Shown here: one piece after another, positions 42,950 to 49,466 of the stretch
How positions within the stretch are numbered: the stretch's first letter is position 1
Layout: the number at the start of each line of letters is the position of its first letter
Assembly (NCBI RefSeq): GCF_006715725.1
Contig: NZ_VFNU01000001.1
Coordinates: 5,303,948-5,367,947, forward strand
Direction of reading: 5' to 3'
DNA length: 64,000 nt
Source: Nocardioides sp. SLBN-35
GTDB lineage: Bacteria > Actinomycetota > Actinomycetes > Propionibacteriales > Nocardioidaceae
Notes under the pieces: model-generated
Database searches by the model: none
Told to the model about the DNA's origin: nothing
What the model saw: only the letters and a program-made list of their open reading frames with translations
Translations under genes and position numbers: made by a program

Positions 42950-43372
42950 ATGGATGAGCAGAAGGCGGAGCCGGGGACGCCTGCCGGCTGGTATCCGGAC
43001 CCCAAGATCGCGGGCACCCTCCGCTTCTGGGACGGATCGCGTTGGACGGACAACGTCGCACCGATGCAGCCCCCGCCCGGCTCGAGCGGCGTCTCCCCGC
43101 AGTTGCTTGCCGGCCTCGTCGTCGCCGCGGCGGTTGTCGGCCTCATCCTCAGTCAGCAGTCAGTGTCCGTGATGAGCGGCAGCGGCATCGTGTGGACGGG
43201 CGCTGCAATCTGCGCGGGCGCCTCGATCGTCTCGTGGGTTGTGAAGGCAACGCCGACGTGGGCGCGTGCCATCTGCGTGATCGCCGTCTTCCTGGCGGTC
43301 GGTAGCGCCATCGCCGTCGAGAACCAGCTGAATGATCGCCGCGAGGAGATCAGCAACATGTTCGACCAGTGA
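42950..43372 (+). CDS. DUF2510 membrane protein
   Basis: 140 residues. The N-terminal domain PAGWYPDPKIAGTLRFWDGSRWT is the DUF2510 signature, which precedes membrane helices in many actinobacterial proteins. Here three helices follow (LLAGLVVAAAVVGLIL, IVWTGAAICAGASIVSWVV, ICVIAVFLAVGSAIAV). The stop overlaps the next gene. It may be a lysogenic-conversion or superinfection gene, as it lies outside the late operon; that is inference. Confidence 0.8.
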   Translation: MDEQKAEPGTPAGWYPDPKIAGTLRFWDGSRWTDNVAPMQPPPGSSGVSPQLLAGLVVAAAVVGLILSQQSVSVMSGSGIVWTGAAICAGASIVSWVVKATPTWARAICVIAVFLAVGSAIAVENQLNDRREEISNMFDQ

Positions 43373-43602
43373 ACGCCGCCGACCGCCACGTCTGGGTGCG
43401 TCTCCCGTTCTGGCTGATCGACTTCGCCGGCCTCGTCCTCGACGAACGGTCGACCGAAACAAGCACGGAGTACCTCGTGCAGCACGTCGACGTCGACGGC
43501 CGCGCCGTGCTCGACTGGCGGAAGAGCTGGGAACTCCTGCCGGTCAACAGCCCCCAGCGGCGTCCTACTGCTGACGGCGGTCGCGCATCGACCAGCCGAT
43601 GA
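43369..43602 (+). CDS. Hypothetical phage protein
   Basis: 77 residues from a GTG that overlaps the DUF2510 stop. VWVRLPFWLIDFAGLVL, then STEYLVQHVDVDGRAVLDWRKSW is protein-like; the last 15 residues are not. No family recognised. The 3' part overlaps a possible small gene on the minus strand. Confidence 0.45.
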   Translation: MNAADRHVWVRLPFWLIDFAGLVLDERSTETSTEYLVQHVDVDGRAVLDWRKSWELLPVNSPQRRPTADGGRASTSR

Positions 43603-43654
43603 ACGCGCCTCCGAGGGCCGCAGCAAGGTGGGTGAGCACGAGCAGCGTGTCCAT
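43565..43654 (-). CDS. Very small membrane peptide
   Basis: 29 residues: MDTLLVLTHLAAALGGAFIG, then WSMRDRRQQ. One membrane helix with a basic tail, the form of small phage lysis or anti-holin peptides. It lies at the end of the leftward late region, downstream of the holin. There is no clear ribosome site and it lies behind a terminator-like hairpin, so it is uncertain. Confidence 0.35.
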   Translation of the reverse strand: MDTLLVLTHLAAALGGAFIGWSMRDRRQQ

Positions 43655-43682
43655 GGGTCGAGTGTGCCCGGGAATGCCGAAA

Positions 43683-43712
43683 GCCGCCCGCCCTCCGGAG
43701 AGGACGGGCGGC
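43683..43712. terminator. Bidirectional terminator at the end of the late operon
   Basis: GCCGCCCG (43683-43690) pairs with CGGGCGGC (43705-43712) and an inner CCTC/GAGG stem extends it. It lies between the rightward early genes and the leftward late operon, where it would stop both transcripts. It is closely similar to the hairpin at 39673-39704. Confidence 0.7.
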
Positions 43713-43733
43713 GGTCGGCCTGCGGTAGCGAGG

Positions 43734-43886
43734 TCAGGGGACGGTCCGGCTGCAGCGCAGGCAGATCCGGAACGCGGGTGCGGCGTGGTGCCGGAACGAG
43801 TAGGGCCGGTGGCGGCCGGTGATTCGGCAGACGACCGGGCCGAGCAGGAGGCCGGGCACCTCGAGCACGGCCCACGGCGCGAGCAT
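43734..43886 (-). CDS. Small phage protein with CxxC
   Basis: 50 residues: MLAPWAVLEVPGLLLGPVVC, then a His/Arg-rich middle and FRICLRCSRTVP. It lies three bases behind the holin gene on the same strand and before the late terminator. The position and the CxxC tail suggest a real small gene; the function is unknown. Confidence 0.45.
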   Translation of the reverse strand: MLAPWAVLEVPGLLLGPVVCRITGRHRPYSFRHHAAPAFRICLRCSRTVP

Positions 43887-43889
43887 GGG

Positions 43890-44153
43890 CTACTCGATCT
43901 CGCCGGTGTAGTCCTCGGGGATGCCGTCGCCGAGGATCGAGAAGTACGACGCGGCGCCGGCGATGACCGGCGCGACCAGCGAGACGGCCATCGTGACCAG
44001 GGTCGGGACGACCTGGACCTCGCCGGTCACCACGCCGAGCACGACCGACGCCGAGATGCCGGTGGTCAGGGTGGCGCCGTAGGACTGGGCGGTGGTCCGG
44101 ATGAAGCCGCGCTTGGCGGCGAGCTGGGTCTGGTCGGGGACGAGGTCGGTCAC
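43890..44153 (-). CDS. Putative holin
   Basis: 87 residues, GTG start. After a polar start (MTDLVPDQTQLAAKRGFIR) there are two hydrophobic segments (ATLTTGISASVVLGVVTG and VPTLVTMAVSLVAPVIAGAASYF) and an acidic tail (GDGIPEDYTGEIE). Size, two helices and place at the end of the lysis cassette fit a holin that would make holes in the membrane to free the endopeptidase. No sequence family beyond this is recognised. Confidence 0.7.
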   Translation of the reverse strand: MTDLVPDQTQLAAKRGFIRTTAQSYGATLTTGISASVVLGVVTGEVQVVPTLVTMAVSLVAPVIAGAASYFSILGDGIPEDYTGEIE

Positions 44154-44168
44154 GGGGATCTCCTTCGA

Positions 44169-44930
44169 TCAGGCAGGGGTGAGGTGGGCGGTGAACCAGC
44201 CGTGCATCCCGAACGGGGAGCGCAGCTTGCGGAGGGCGATGTGGAGGCCCTTGGCGACGATGCCGTCGACGCCGGAGGCCATGGCGACGCGGCCGCCGGA
44301 GGGCTTCATGTGCTGGCGGAGGTCGTCGCCCTTGGCGTTGCCGTCCCCGACCGCAGCGCCGCGGACGCCGATCGTGAGGAGGTCGTGGACGAACGTGGCG
44401 TACTCCTCGTAGGCGGGCGCGTTCCGGCCGCGGGTAGCGACGCCGCCCGACGGGCCGCCGGAGGGCGCGTGCATGCCGATGACGACGTAGATCACGCCGG
44501 CCTTGCGGAGCCGGAGCACCGGGACCAGGCGCGGCTTCTTCCGCGAGTGCGGGTACCGGAACGGGCCCCACCACTCCTTCGTCATCTCGACGAGCTCGTA
44601 GTCGAGGATCTCGACGCCATGGCGGACGAGCACCGCGACGTCGGGTCCCTCGGGGCCGTGCTTCCCGCGGGTGCCCTGCCGGAGCTCGTAGCCGAACCGC
44701 TCGGCCCAGCGCTTGAGGTGCTGGCGGGCGTTGTACGCCTCGGTGAGGATGAGGACGTCGTCCTTGTGCTTGCGCATCCGGCGCTTGATGCGGCGGACCT
44801 TCCGGCGGCCGGCGATGTTGCCGTGGAAGACGTCGAGGCCAGGCGCCATGGCGGCGAGCGGACCGAGGATCGTCACGGCAGTGGCGAGCAGACGCAGCCG
44901 GGCGGTCAGGGTGCCGATTGCCTCGCTCAT
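44169..44930 (-). CDS. Endonuclease/exonuclease/phosphatase (EEP)-fold phage protein
   Basis: 253 residues. After a hydrophobic start come EEP-type landmarks: DVFHGNI (Asn), DDVLILTEAYN (metal Glu), VVIGMHAPSGG (His), AAVGDGNAKGDD (Asp/Asn), ASGVDGIVAKGL (Asp) and GMHGWFTAHLTP (His). Such enzymes cut phosphodiesters in nucleic acids or lipids. Its ATG overlaps the endopeptidase stop and the holin follows, so it sits in the lysis cassette. A nuclease role late in infection is likely, but the substrate is unknown. Confidence 0.7.
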   Translation of the reverse strand: MSEAIGTLTARLRLLATAVTILGPLAAMAPGLDVFHGNIAGRRKVRRIKRRMRKHKDDVLILTEAYNARQHLKRWAERFGYELRQGTRGKHGPEGPDVAVLVRHGVEILDYELVEMTKEWWGPFRYPHSRKKPRLVPVLRLRKAGVIYVVIGMHAPSGGPSGGVATRGRNAPAYEEYATFVHDLLTIGVRGAAVGDGNAKGDDLRQHMKPSGGRVAMASGVDGIVAKGLHIALRKLRSPFGMHGWFTAHLTPA

Positions 44931-45541
44931 CGCTTCGCCGCTCGCTTTGCGGCCCGGCGCGCGGCTCGGGTCTTGCGGATCGCGGTGGTGTACGGCTCGG
45001 GGTTCTCGCCGTGGGCGATCGCCGCGGCACGGGCGGTGCGCAAACGCTGGACCTCACGCTTCGCCTCAGCCAGGAACCGGATCGCCCGCTTCGGCAGCTG
45101 CAGCAGAGCCATGACGCCCCAAGGCGCGGTCGAGTCGTAGCCGTAGGCCGCAGTGGCCACCGAGAGGTGCAGGTGCTTGGTGTGCGGGTTCGCGCCACGA
45201 TAGACACGCCAGCCCTCGGTCCGGCGGTCGTAGGAGAAGATCGCGCCGTTCCAGATGACGTAGGCGCCCGAGCGCAGCGCGGGGTGGGTGCCCTTGACCA
45301 TGAGTGCGACGAGGCGGCGAGCGAGCTCGTTGCAGTCAAGGCCGCCGGCGGGGTCGTGGGTGAAGTCGCGGGCGCGGACGACCCCGATGCCCTTGGTGTC
45401 CTCGACCCACGGGTTGTGGTCGGACTCGCGGGTGGCGTGGGCGTCGTCGCCGATCCAGCCGTCGGACGCAGTCGAGCGGTGAGGCGCCGCGGCGTCGATC
45501 TCGTCATGCAGGGTCTTGAGGGCCTTGGCCTCGCGGTACAT
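44927..45541 (-). CDS. Phage peptidoglycan endopeptidase (M15/VanY-like endolysin)
   Basis: 204 residues. The zinc-peptidase pattern is seen as SDHNPWVEDTKGIGVVRARDFTHDP (first His and Asp ligands) and ANPHTKHLHLSV (third His), as in D-Ala-D-Ala carboxypeptidase / L-Ala-D-Glu peptidase families. The C-terminus is a long Lys/Arg/Ala-rich helix (EAKREVQRLRTARAAAIA to AARRAAKRAAKR), probably for binding the cell wall or nucleic acid. It lies next to the EEP protein and the holin and would open the cell wall at lysis. Confidence 0.82.
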   Translation of the reverse strand: MYREAKALKTLHDEIDAAAPHRSTASDGWIGDDAHATRESDHNPWVEDTKGIGVVRARDFTHDPAGGLDCNELARRLVALMVKGTHPALRSGAYVIWNGAIFSYDRRTEGWRVYRGANPHTKHLHLSVATAAYGYDSTAPWGVMALLQLPKRAIRFLAEAKREVQRLRTARAAAIAHGENPEPYTTAIRKTRAARRAAKRAAKR

Positions 45542-45545
45542 CGGG

Positions 45546-46004
45546 CTACTCCTCGATCTCGGGGACGGTGGGGTCTTGCTGCTTGGCGACGGCCTCGACG
45601 GCGCGCCAGGCGGAGATCGACTCGGCCTTGCCGGCGACGCGCTCGATGGTCTGGTCCTCCAGGCCCTTGACGCGGTGCTCCAGCCCGTCGACGCGGCGCT
45701 CGAGCTTCTGCTGGTGGACCTGCTGGTCGACGAGCTTGGTGACGGTCACCGTGAGCAGCTCCATCTGCTGCTCCTGATGGGCCATCCGCGCACCGACACC
45801 GGGCAGGGCGGGCGAGAGCTCCTCACCGGTGATCGAGTCGACGATCGCGTCCCGACCCAGCAGCGCGTCGGACGCCGAGGCGAGAGTGGCGCGAGCCTTG
45901 TGGATCCTCGGCCTGACGACCTTCATGTAGCCGGCGAAGAGGCCGAGCAGCGTGAGGATGCCGATCGCAAGCGCGACGACATCGTTCGAGCGGTCCAGGG
46001 TCAT
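45546..46004 (-). CDS. DUF2746 phage membrane protein
   Basis: 152 residues: one N-terminal helix (VVALAIGILTLLGLFAGYMKVV), then a charged coiled-coil region with LPGVGARMAHQEQQMELLTVTV, as in DUF2746 of actinophages. It lies between the minor tail gene and the lysis genes, where this family is normally found. It may assist lysis or be a membrane-anchored spanin-like protein; its function is not known. Confidence 0.78.
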   Translation of the reverse strand: MTLDRSNDVVALAIGILTLLGLFAGYMKVVRPRIHKARATLASASDALLGRDAIVDSITGEELSPALPGVGARMAHQEQQMELLTVTVTKLVDQQVHQQKLERRVDGLEHRVKGLEDQTIERVAGKAESISAWRAVEAVAKQQDPTVPEIEE

Positions 46005-46011
46005 GTTGTCC

Positions 46012-47436
46012 TCACCAGCCGATGGCGATGTAGTTGATGCGGATGCCGGACCCGGCGCCGACATAGCCGGAGTTCGTGATCGCTCGGCCGTAGAACGTGC
46101 CGAGGTTGCTGCCCGCGGGCACATGACGGACGACGTTGAAGTTGGCGGTGTCGTCGCCCGGCGATGTCGTGACGGACACCAGGCCGTTGGGGAAGGCGCC
46201 ACCGCCGTAGTTGAAGTTGATGTCGCCATTCGCTCCGAAGACCGACACGACCGCGCTGCCGGTCTTGACCAGGATCGGCGTCCCGGCGGGCGGGTTGGCA
46301 CCGATGACGGCTGTGGTGCCTGCCGGGAAGATGCCCGGGCCCTGACCAGCGGACGAGCGGGCGAGCGCCTCGACTGCGAGGTTCCCGACCTGTTCGAGGA
46401 CGGCTTCCTCGTCTCGGGCGGCGGTGCCGACGGGGTTGACCTGGAGCTCGTCTTCGGTCCAGTCGTAGTCGGTCTCGCCGATCACGACGTTGGTGTTGTG
46501 GTTGACGCCGCGCGGGTCCGGGGATCCGAGTGCGCAGGCAGTCTCGCCGCCCTCGAGGAACGCGAGGTCTGCGAGTGGACCGCCCTTCGCGGTGACCTGT
46601 CCGCGGGTGAGATTCCATCCGCTGGTGAACCCCGATCGGCCAGCGAGCTCGGACCAGATCGCCTGCGCCTCGGCCTGTGCCGCGGCGGTGGTCATCGGGG
46701 CGCGATTGGTGATCAGGTCCTTCGGTCGCTCGATGCCGCTGGTCGGCGTCGCCGCGGGATACGAGGCCATGTCGCGGGCGCCGGTCGTGACGTTGGTGAA
46801 CCGGACGAACACGCGGTCGACGCGGTCCTCGTCCGCGGTGCCGAGCGACCCGGACCCTGGGGTGATGTACCACTTCGGGTTGGTCTCGTCGACCGGCTCG
46901 ATCACCAGCTGGCGCAGGCGGTTGACCTTCCACCTGCTGCCGTTCTTCTGCGCCCACGCGTCGAGCACTGACCGGACCGTGACGAGTCCGCCGGTGGCGT
47001 CACCGACTGGCGTCGTGCCGAAGTCTCCGACGCGTGTCCACGACAGCACGCCGCGCGCGATGGCGGCGTCGATCACGGTGTTGGGTGCTGTGGACGCGTT
47101 GCCCGCGCCGTCGATGGCGATCGCGTTCTCGCCCTCGCGGGAGGCGCCAATCGCGATGAACCGCCCGGCGTCCCAATCCGGCTCGCCGAGAGTGCCCGGG
47201 AAGATGACGACCGGGCCAAGCATGATGTCGGCTCGGGCGCCGTAGACGAGCGCGGGGTGGCGCCAGTTCCGGTTCCGGGGATGGGGCGGGATGACCCAGG
47301 AGGCCTCCCATGCGCCGTTGGTGCGGGTCTTGTGATGGAGCTCGCCCCATCCCTGCGGGACGATCGTGGACAGCCAGAACGAGGCGCCGCCGAACGAGAC
47401 TCGGACCTCGGGGCGGGTGATCGTGCGGCGGGTCAC
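46012..47436 (-). CDS. Minor tail protein (baseplate/tip)
   Basis: 474 residues from GTG 47436, which overlaps the preceding stop (GTGA). WGELHHKTRTNGAWEASWVIP and VIEPVDETNPKWYITPGSG are similar to minor tail proteins of mycobacteriophage-like siphoviruses. The C-terminal ~100 residues (INFNYGGGAFPNGLVSVTTSPGDD and following) look like a receptor-binding or carbohydrate-binding beta domain. Assignment rests mostly on place behind the tape measure gene. Confidence 0.7.
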   Translation of the reverse strand: MTRRTITRPEVRVSFGGASFWLSTIVPQGWGELHHKTRTNGAWEASWVIPPHPRNRNWRHPALVYGARADIMLGPVVIFPGTLGEPDWDAGRFIAIGASREGENAIAIDGAGNASTAPNTVIDAAIARGVLSWTRVGDFGTTPVGDATGGLVTVRSVLDAWAQKNGSRWKVNRLRQLVIEPVDETNPKWYITPGSGSLGTADEDRVDRVFVRFTNVTTGARDMASYPAATPTSGIERPKDLITNRAPMTTAAAQAEAQAIWSELAGRSGFTSGWNLTRGQVTAKGGPLADLAFLEGGETACALGSPDPRGVNHNTNVVIGETDYDWTEDELQVNPVGTAARDEEAVLEQVGNLAVEALARSSAGQGPGIFPAGTTAVIGANPPAGTPILVKTGSAVVSVFGANGDINFNYGGGAFPNGLVSVTTSPGDDTANFNVVRHVPAGSNLGTFYGRAITNSGYVGAGSGIRINYIAIGW

Positions 47437-49229
47437 GCTGCCGCCATGTGGGAGTGGCCGCGCTCGTAGAACTCGATCTCCGACTGGCCGACCAGCGAGG
47501 CCGAGGAGACGGTGAAGATCTGCATCAGGCCGGGCTCGAACCGGTGGGCGCCGAACGACTGGCACTTCCAGTCGATGCACACACTGTTCGCGCCCTTCGC
47601 GCCGGTGCCTCCGTACACCGACGGGCGTGCGGCGCCGAGCTCGGGCGAGCGGATCTCGATCCAGGTCAGCGAGTCGACGTCCTGGAGCCACGTCAGGGCG
47701 CCGTCGTGGAGCCCGAACAGCCAGCCCTCGTCGACGGTCATGTTCGCGGTGCCGGTGAGGGTGAGCTCGACCATCTGGTCGGCCTCGACCTTGAGCACCG
47801 GGAGCGGGATCGCGGCGAGGTTCAGGGTCTTGTAGACACCACCGGTAGTGGGTACGGCGACGGTGCCGGTGGTGACGACGGTCGACCCGACGGTCGCGGT
47901 GCCGGTGCTCGACACCATCTTGGCGGACCAGGTCAGGGTGCCAGCGGTCGAGACGAGCATCAGCGCCATCAGCGAGTAGACGCCCTCGGTGAACTGGTTC
48001 GCGGGGATCCGCATCGTCATCGGGGACGCGAGGGTGTTGCGTCCGCCGGACACTCGGGTGGCGTCGGCGGTGGTCGCGGTGACGCACCAGCGGCGCAGCG
48101 GCGGCCGCCACGCCGTGTTCCGTGAGGTGTGGACGAGGATCTCGGTGCCGAGCGTTGATGGTGTCGCGTCGAAGAACCGCACCTCGGCGGTGGTCGGGGC
48201 CGACCCGGAGACAGTCGCGGTCCTCGACTGCTGCCGTAGTGTGCTGTTGACCTTGTCGCCGATCGTGTCGGTGCGCGCGACATTTGCGACCTCGAGCCAG
48301 CGGTCCGAGCCGTCGAACGGACCCCCTGTCACTCGTAGGGCCGAGACGGCGACGGTGGTGAAGTTCCCGGACGCTACGTAGATCCGAGTCAGCCCGCCCC
48401 CGATGGGGTCGACGGCGATGGGGGTCTTGACGACGCCGTCGACGGTGATGGTCGGGACGACGTAGACGGATGGGTGGCTGGTCCGCACGTCGATTGCGAG
48501 GTATGGGTTCCCGGACATCGACAGGGCGCCTGTGCGAGTCTCGGTGATCCCCGGGTACTCGGTTGCGGAGCCACCGCTGACTACCGCCTTGGCCCGCACG
48601 GCGCCGGAGTTGACGGCGACCGGGGTCAAGGCAAAGCCCGAGCCGCCGACATACGACGCGGCCCAGTTGGTCGTCGAGTCGCAGGTGTCGAGGTTGACGA
48701 ACACCGCGGCGCCGCCGGGATTCGGCGGGACTGGGAGCGCCGGCACAACGACCGTCTGCTCGCCGCGCACGAACGGCAGACAGGTCAGGGTGAGCAAGTA
48801 GTACCGGTAGGCGCGACCGGCCTGCTCCTCGATGTCCCAGCTGTCCGAAGTGTCGCGGTCGAGCCTGGCGACCACAACGTCGAACACGCAGGTCGGAGAG
48901 TCCTCTGCAGGCGGGACGTACACCAGCGGCGCCTTGACCTCGGCCTGCACCTGCGCGAACAACACCGCCTCGCCCTCGGGCAGCGCCGTGCCGGCCGTGG
49001 CCCGCGGCGCGGAGATCCGCAGATGCACCTGCACCTCGCGGTTGTCCCAACCCTCAAGGACGGCGAGCGACCCGTCGGTCAGCATCGACTTCACGGTGTC
49101 GATCAGTGGCTGCGGGTTCCCGAACCCGGTGCCCGCCATCGCGTGGACGAGGTACCCCTCGGCCGGCGGGGCGGCTTCGGGGTTCACGAACTTCAACGCG
49201 CCCCAGGTGATCTCGGCAGGCAGGGTCAC
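47433..49229 (-). CDS. Minor tail protein (distal tail/tip)
   Basis: 598 residues, GTG start overlapping the small gene upstream. The N-terminal ~170 residues (PAEITWGALKFVNPEAAPPAEGYLVH to YRYYLLTLTCLPFVRG) resemble the tail-tip proteins that follow the tape measure; the middle and C-terminus are Thr/Ser/Gly-rich beta structure (GTLTWSAKMVSSTGTATVGS, SPELGAARPSVYGGTG), as in proteins that touch the host surface. Two genes behind the tape measure. Confidence 0.7.
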   Translation of the reverse strand: MTLPAEITWGALKFVNPEAAPPAEGYLVHAMAGTGFGNPQPLIDTVKSMLTDGSLAVLEGWDNREVQVHLRISAPRATAGTALPEGEAVLFAQVQAEVKAPLVYVPPAEDSPTCVFDVVVARLDRDTSDSWDIEEQAGRAYRYYLLTLTCLPFVRGEQTVVVPALPVPPNPGGAAVFVNLDTCDSTTNWAASYVGGSGFALTPVAVNSGAVRAKAVVSGGSATEYPGITETRTGALSMSGNPYLAIDVRTSHPSVYVVPTITVDGVVKTPIAVDPIGGGLTRIYVASGNFTTVAVSALRVTGGPFDGSDRWLEVANVARTDTIGDKVNSTLRQQSRTATVSGSAPTTAEVRFFDATPSTLGTEILVHTSRNTAWRPPLRRWCVTATTADATRVSGGRNTLASPMTMRIPANQFTEGVYSLMALMLVSTAGTLTWSAKMVSSTGTATVGSTVVTTGTVAVPTTGGVYKTLNLAAIPLPVLKVEADQMVELTLTGTANMTVDEGWLFGLHDGALTWLQDVDSLTWIEIRSPELGAARPSVYGGTGAKGANSVCIDWKCQSFGAHRFEPGLMQIFTVSSASLVGQSEIEFYERGHSHMAAA

Positions 49230-49465
49230 GGGACGGGCTCCTCGGTCGGCTCGGGAACGGACAGCAGCGCGAGAGCGGCGTCGATCTTGGCGACCTCGTC
49301 ACGGCAGGTCGCCAGGTGTGCGACCGCCGCGTCGAGGTCGGCCTGCAGGTCGGCCACGCGGGCCTCCTGGACGCCGATGCTGTCCTCGCCGCCGAGCAGC
49401 TCGTCACGTCGTGCCTCGATGAGCGCGACGACCGGGTCGGTCGTCTCGGAGATGGGTTCGGTCAC
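49226..49465 (-). CDS. Small coiled-coil tail-region protein
   Basis: 79 residues, GTG start. The sequence ALIEARRDELLGGEDSIGVQ to HLATCRDEVAKIDAALALL is a continuous charged helix, probably a coiled coil. It overlaps the next tail gene by four bases and the tape measure ends one base before it. I do not recognise a family; similar small helical proteins occur between tape measure and tip genes. Confidence 0.6.
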   Translation of the reverse strand: MTEPISETTDPVVALIEARRDELLGGEDSIGVQEARVADLQADLDAAVAHLATCRDEVAKIDAALALLSVPEPTEEPVP

Positions 49466-49466
49466 G

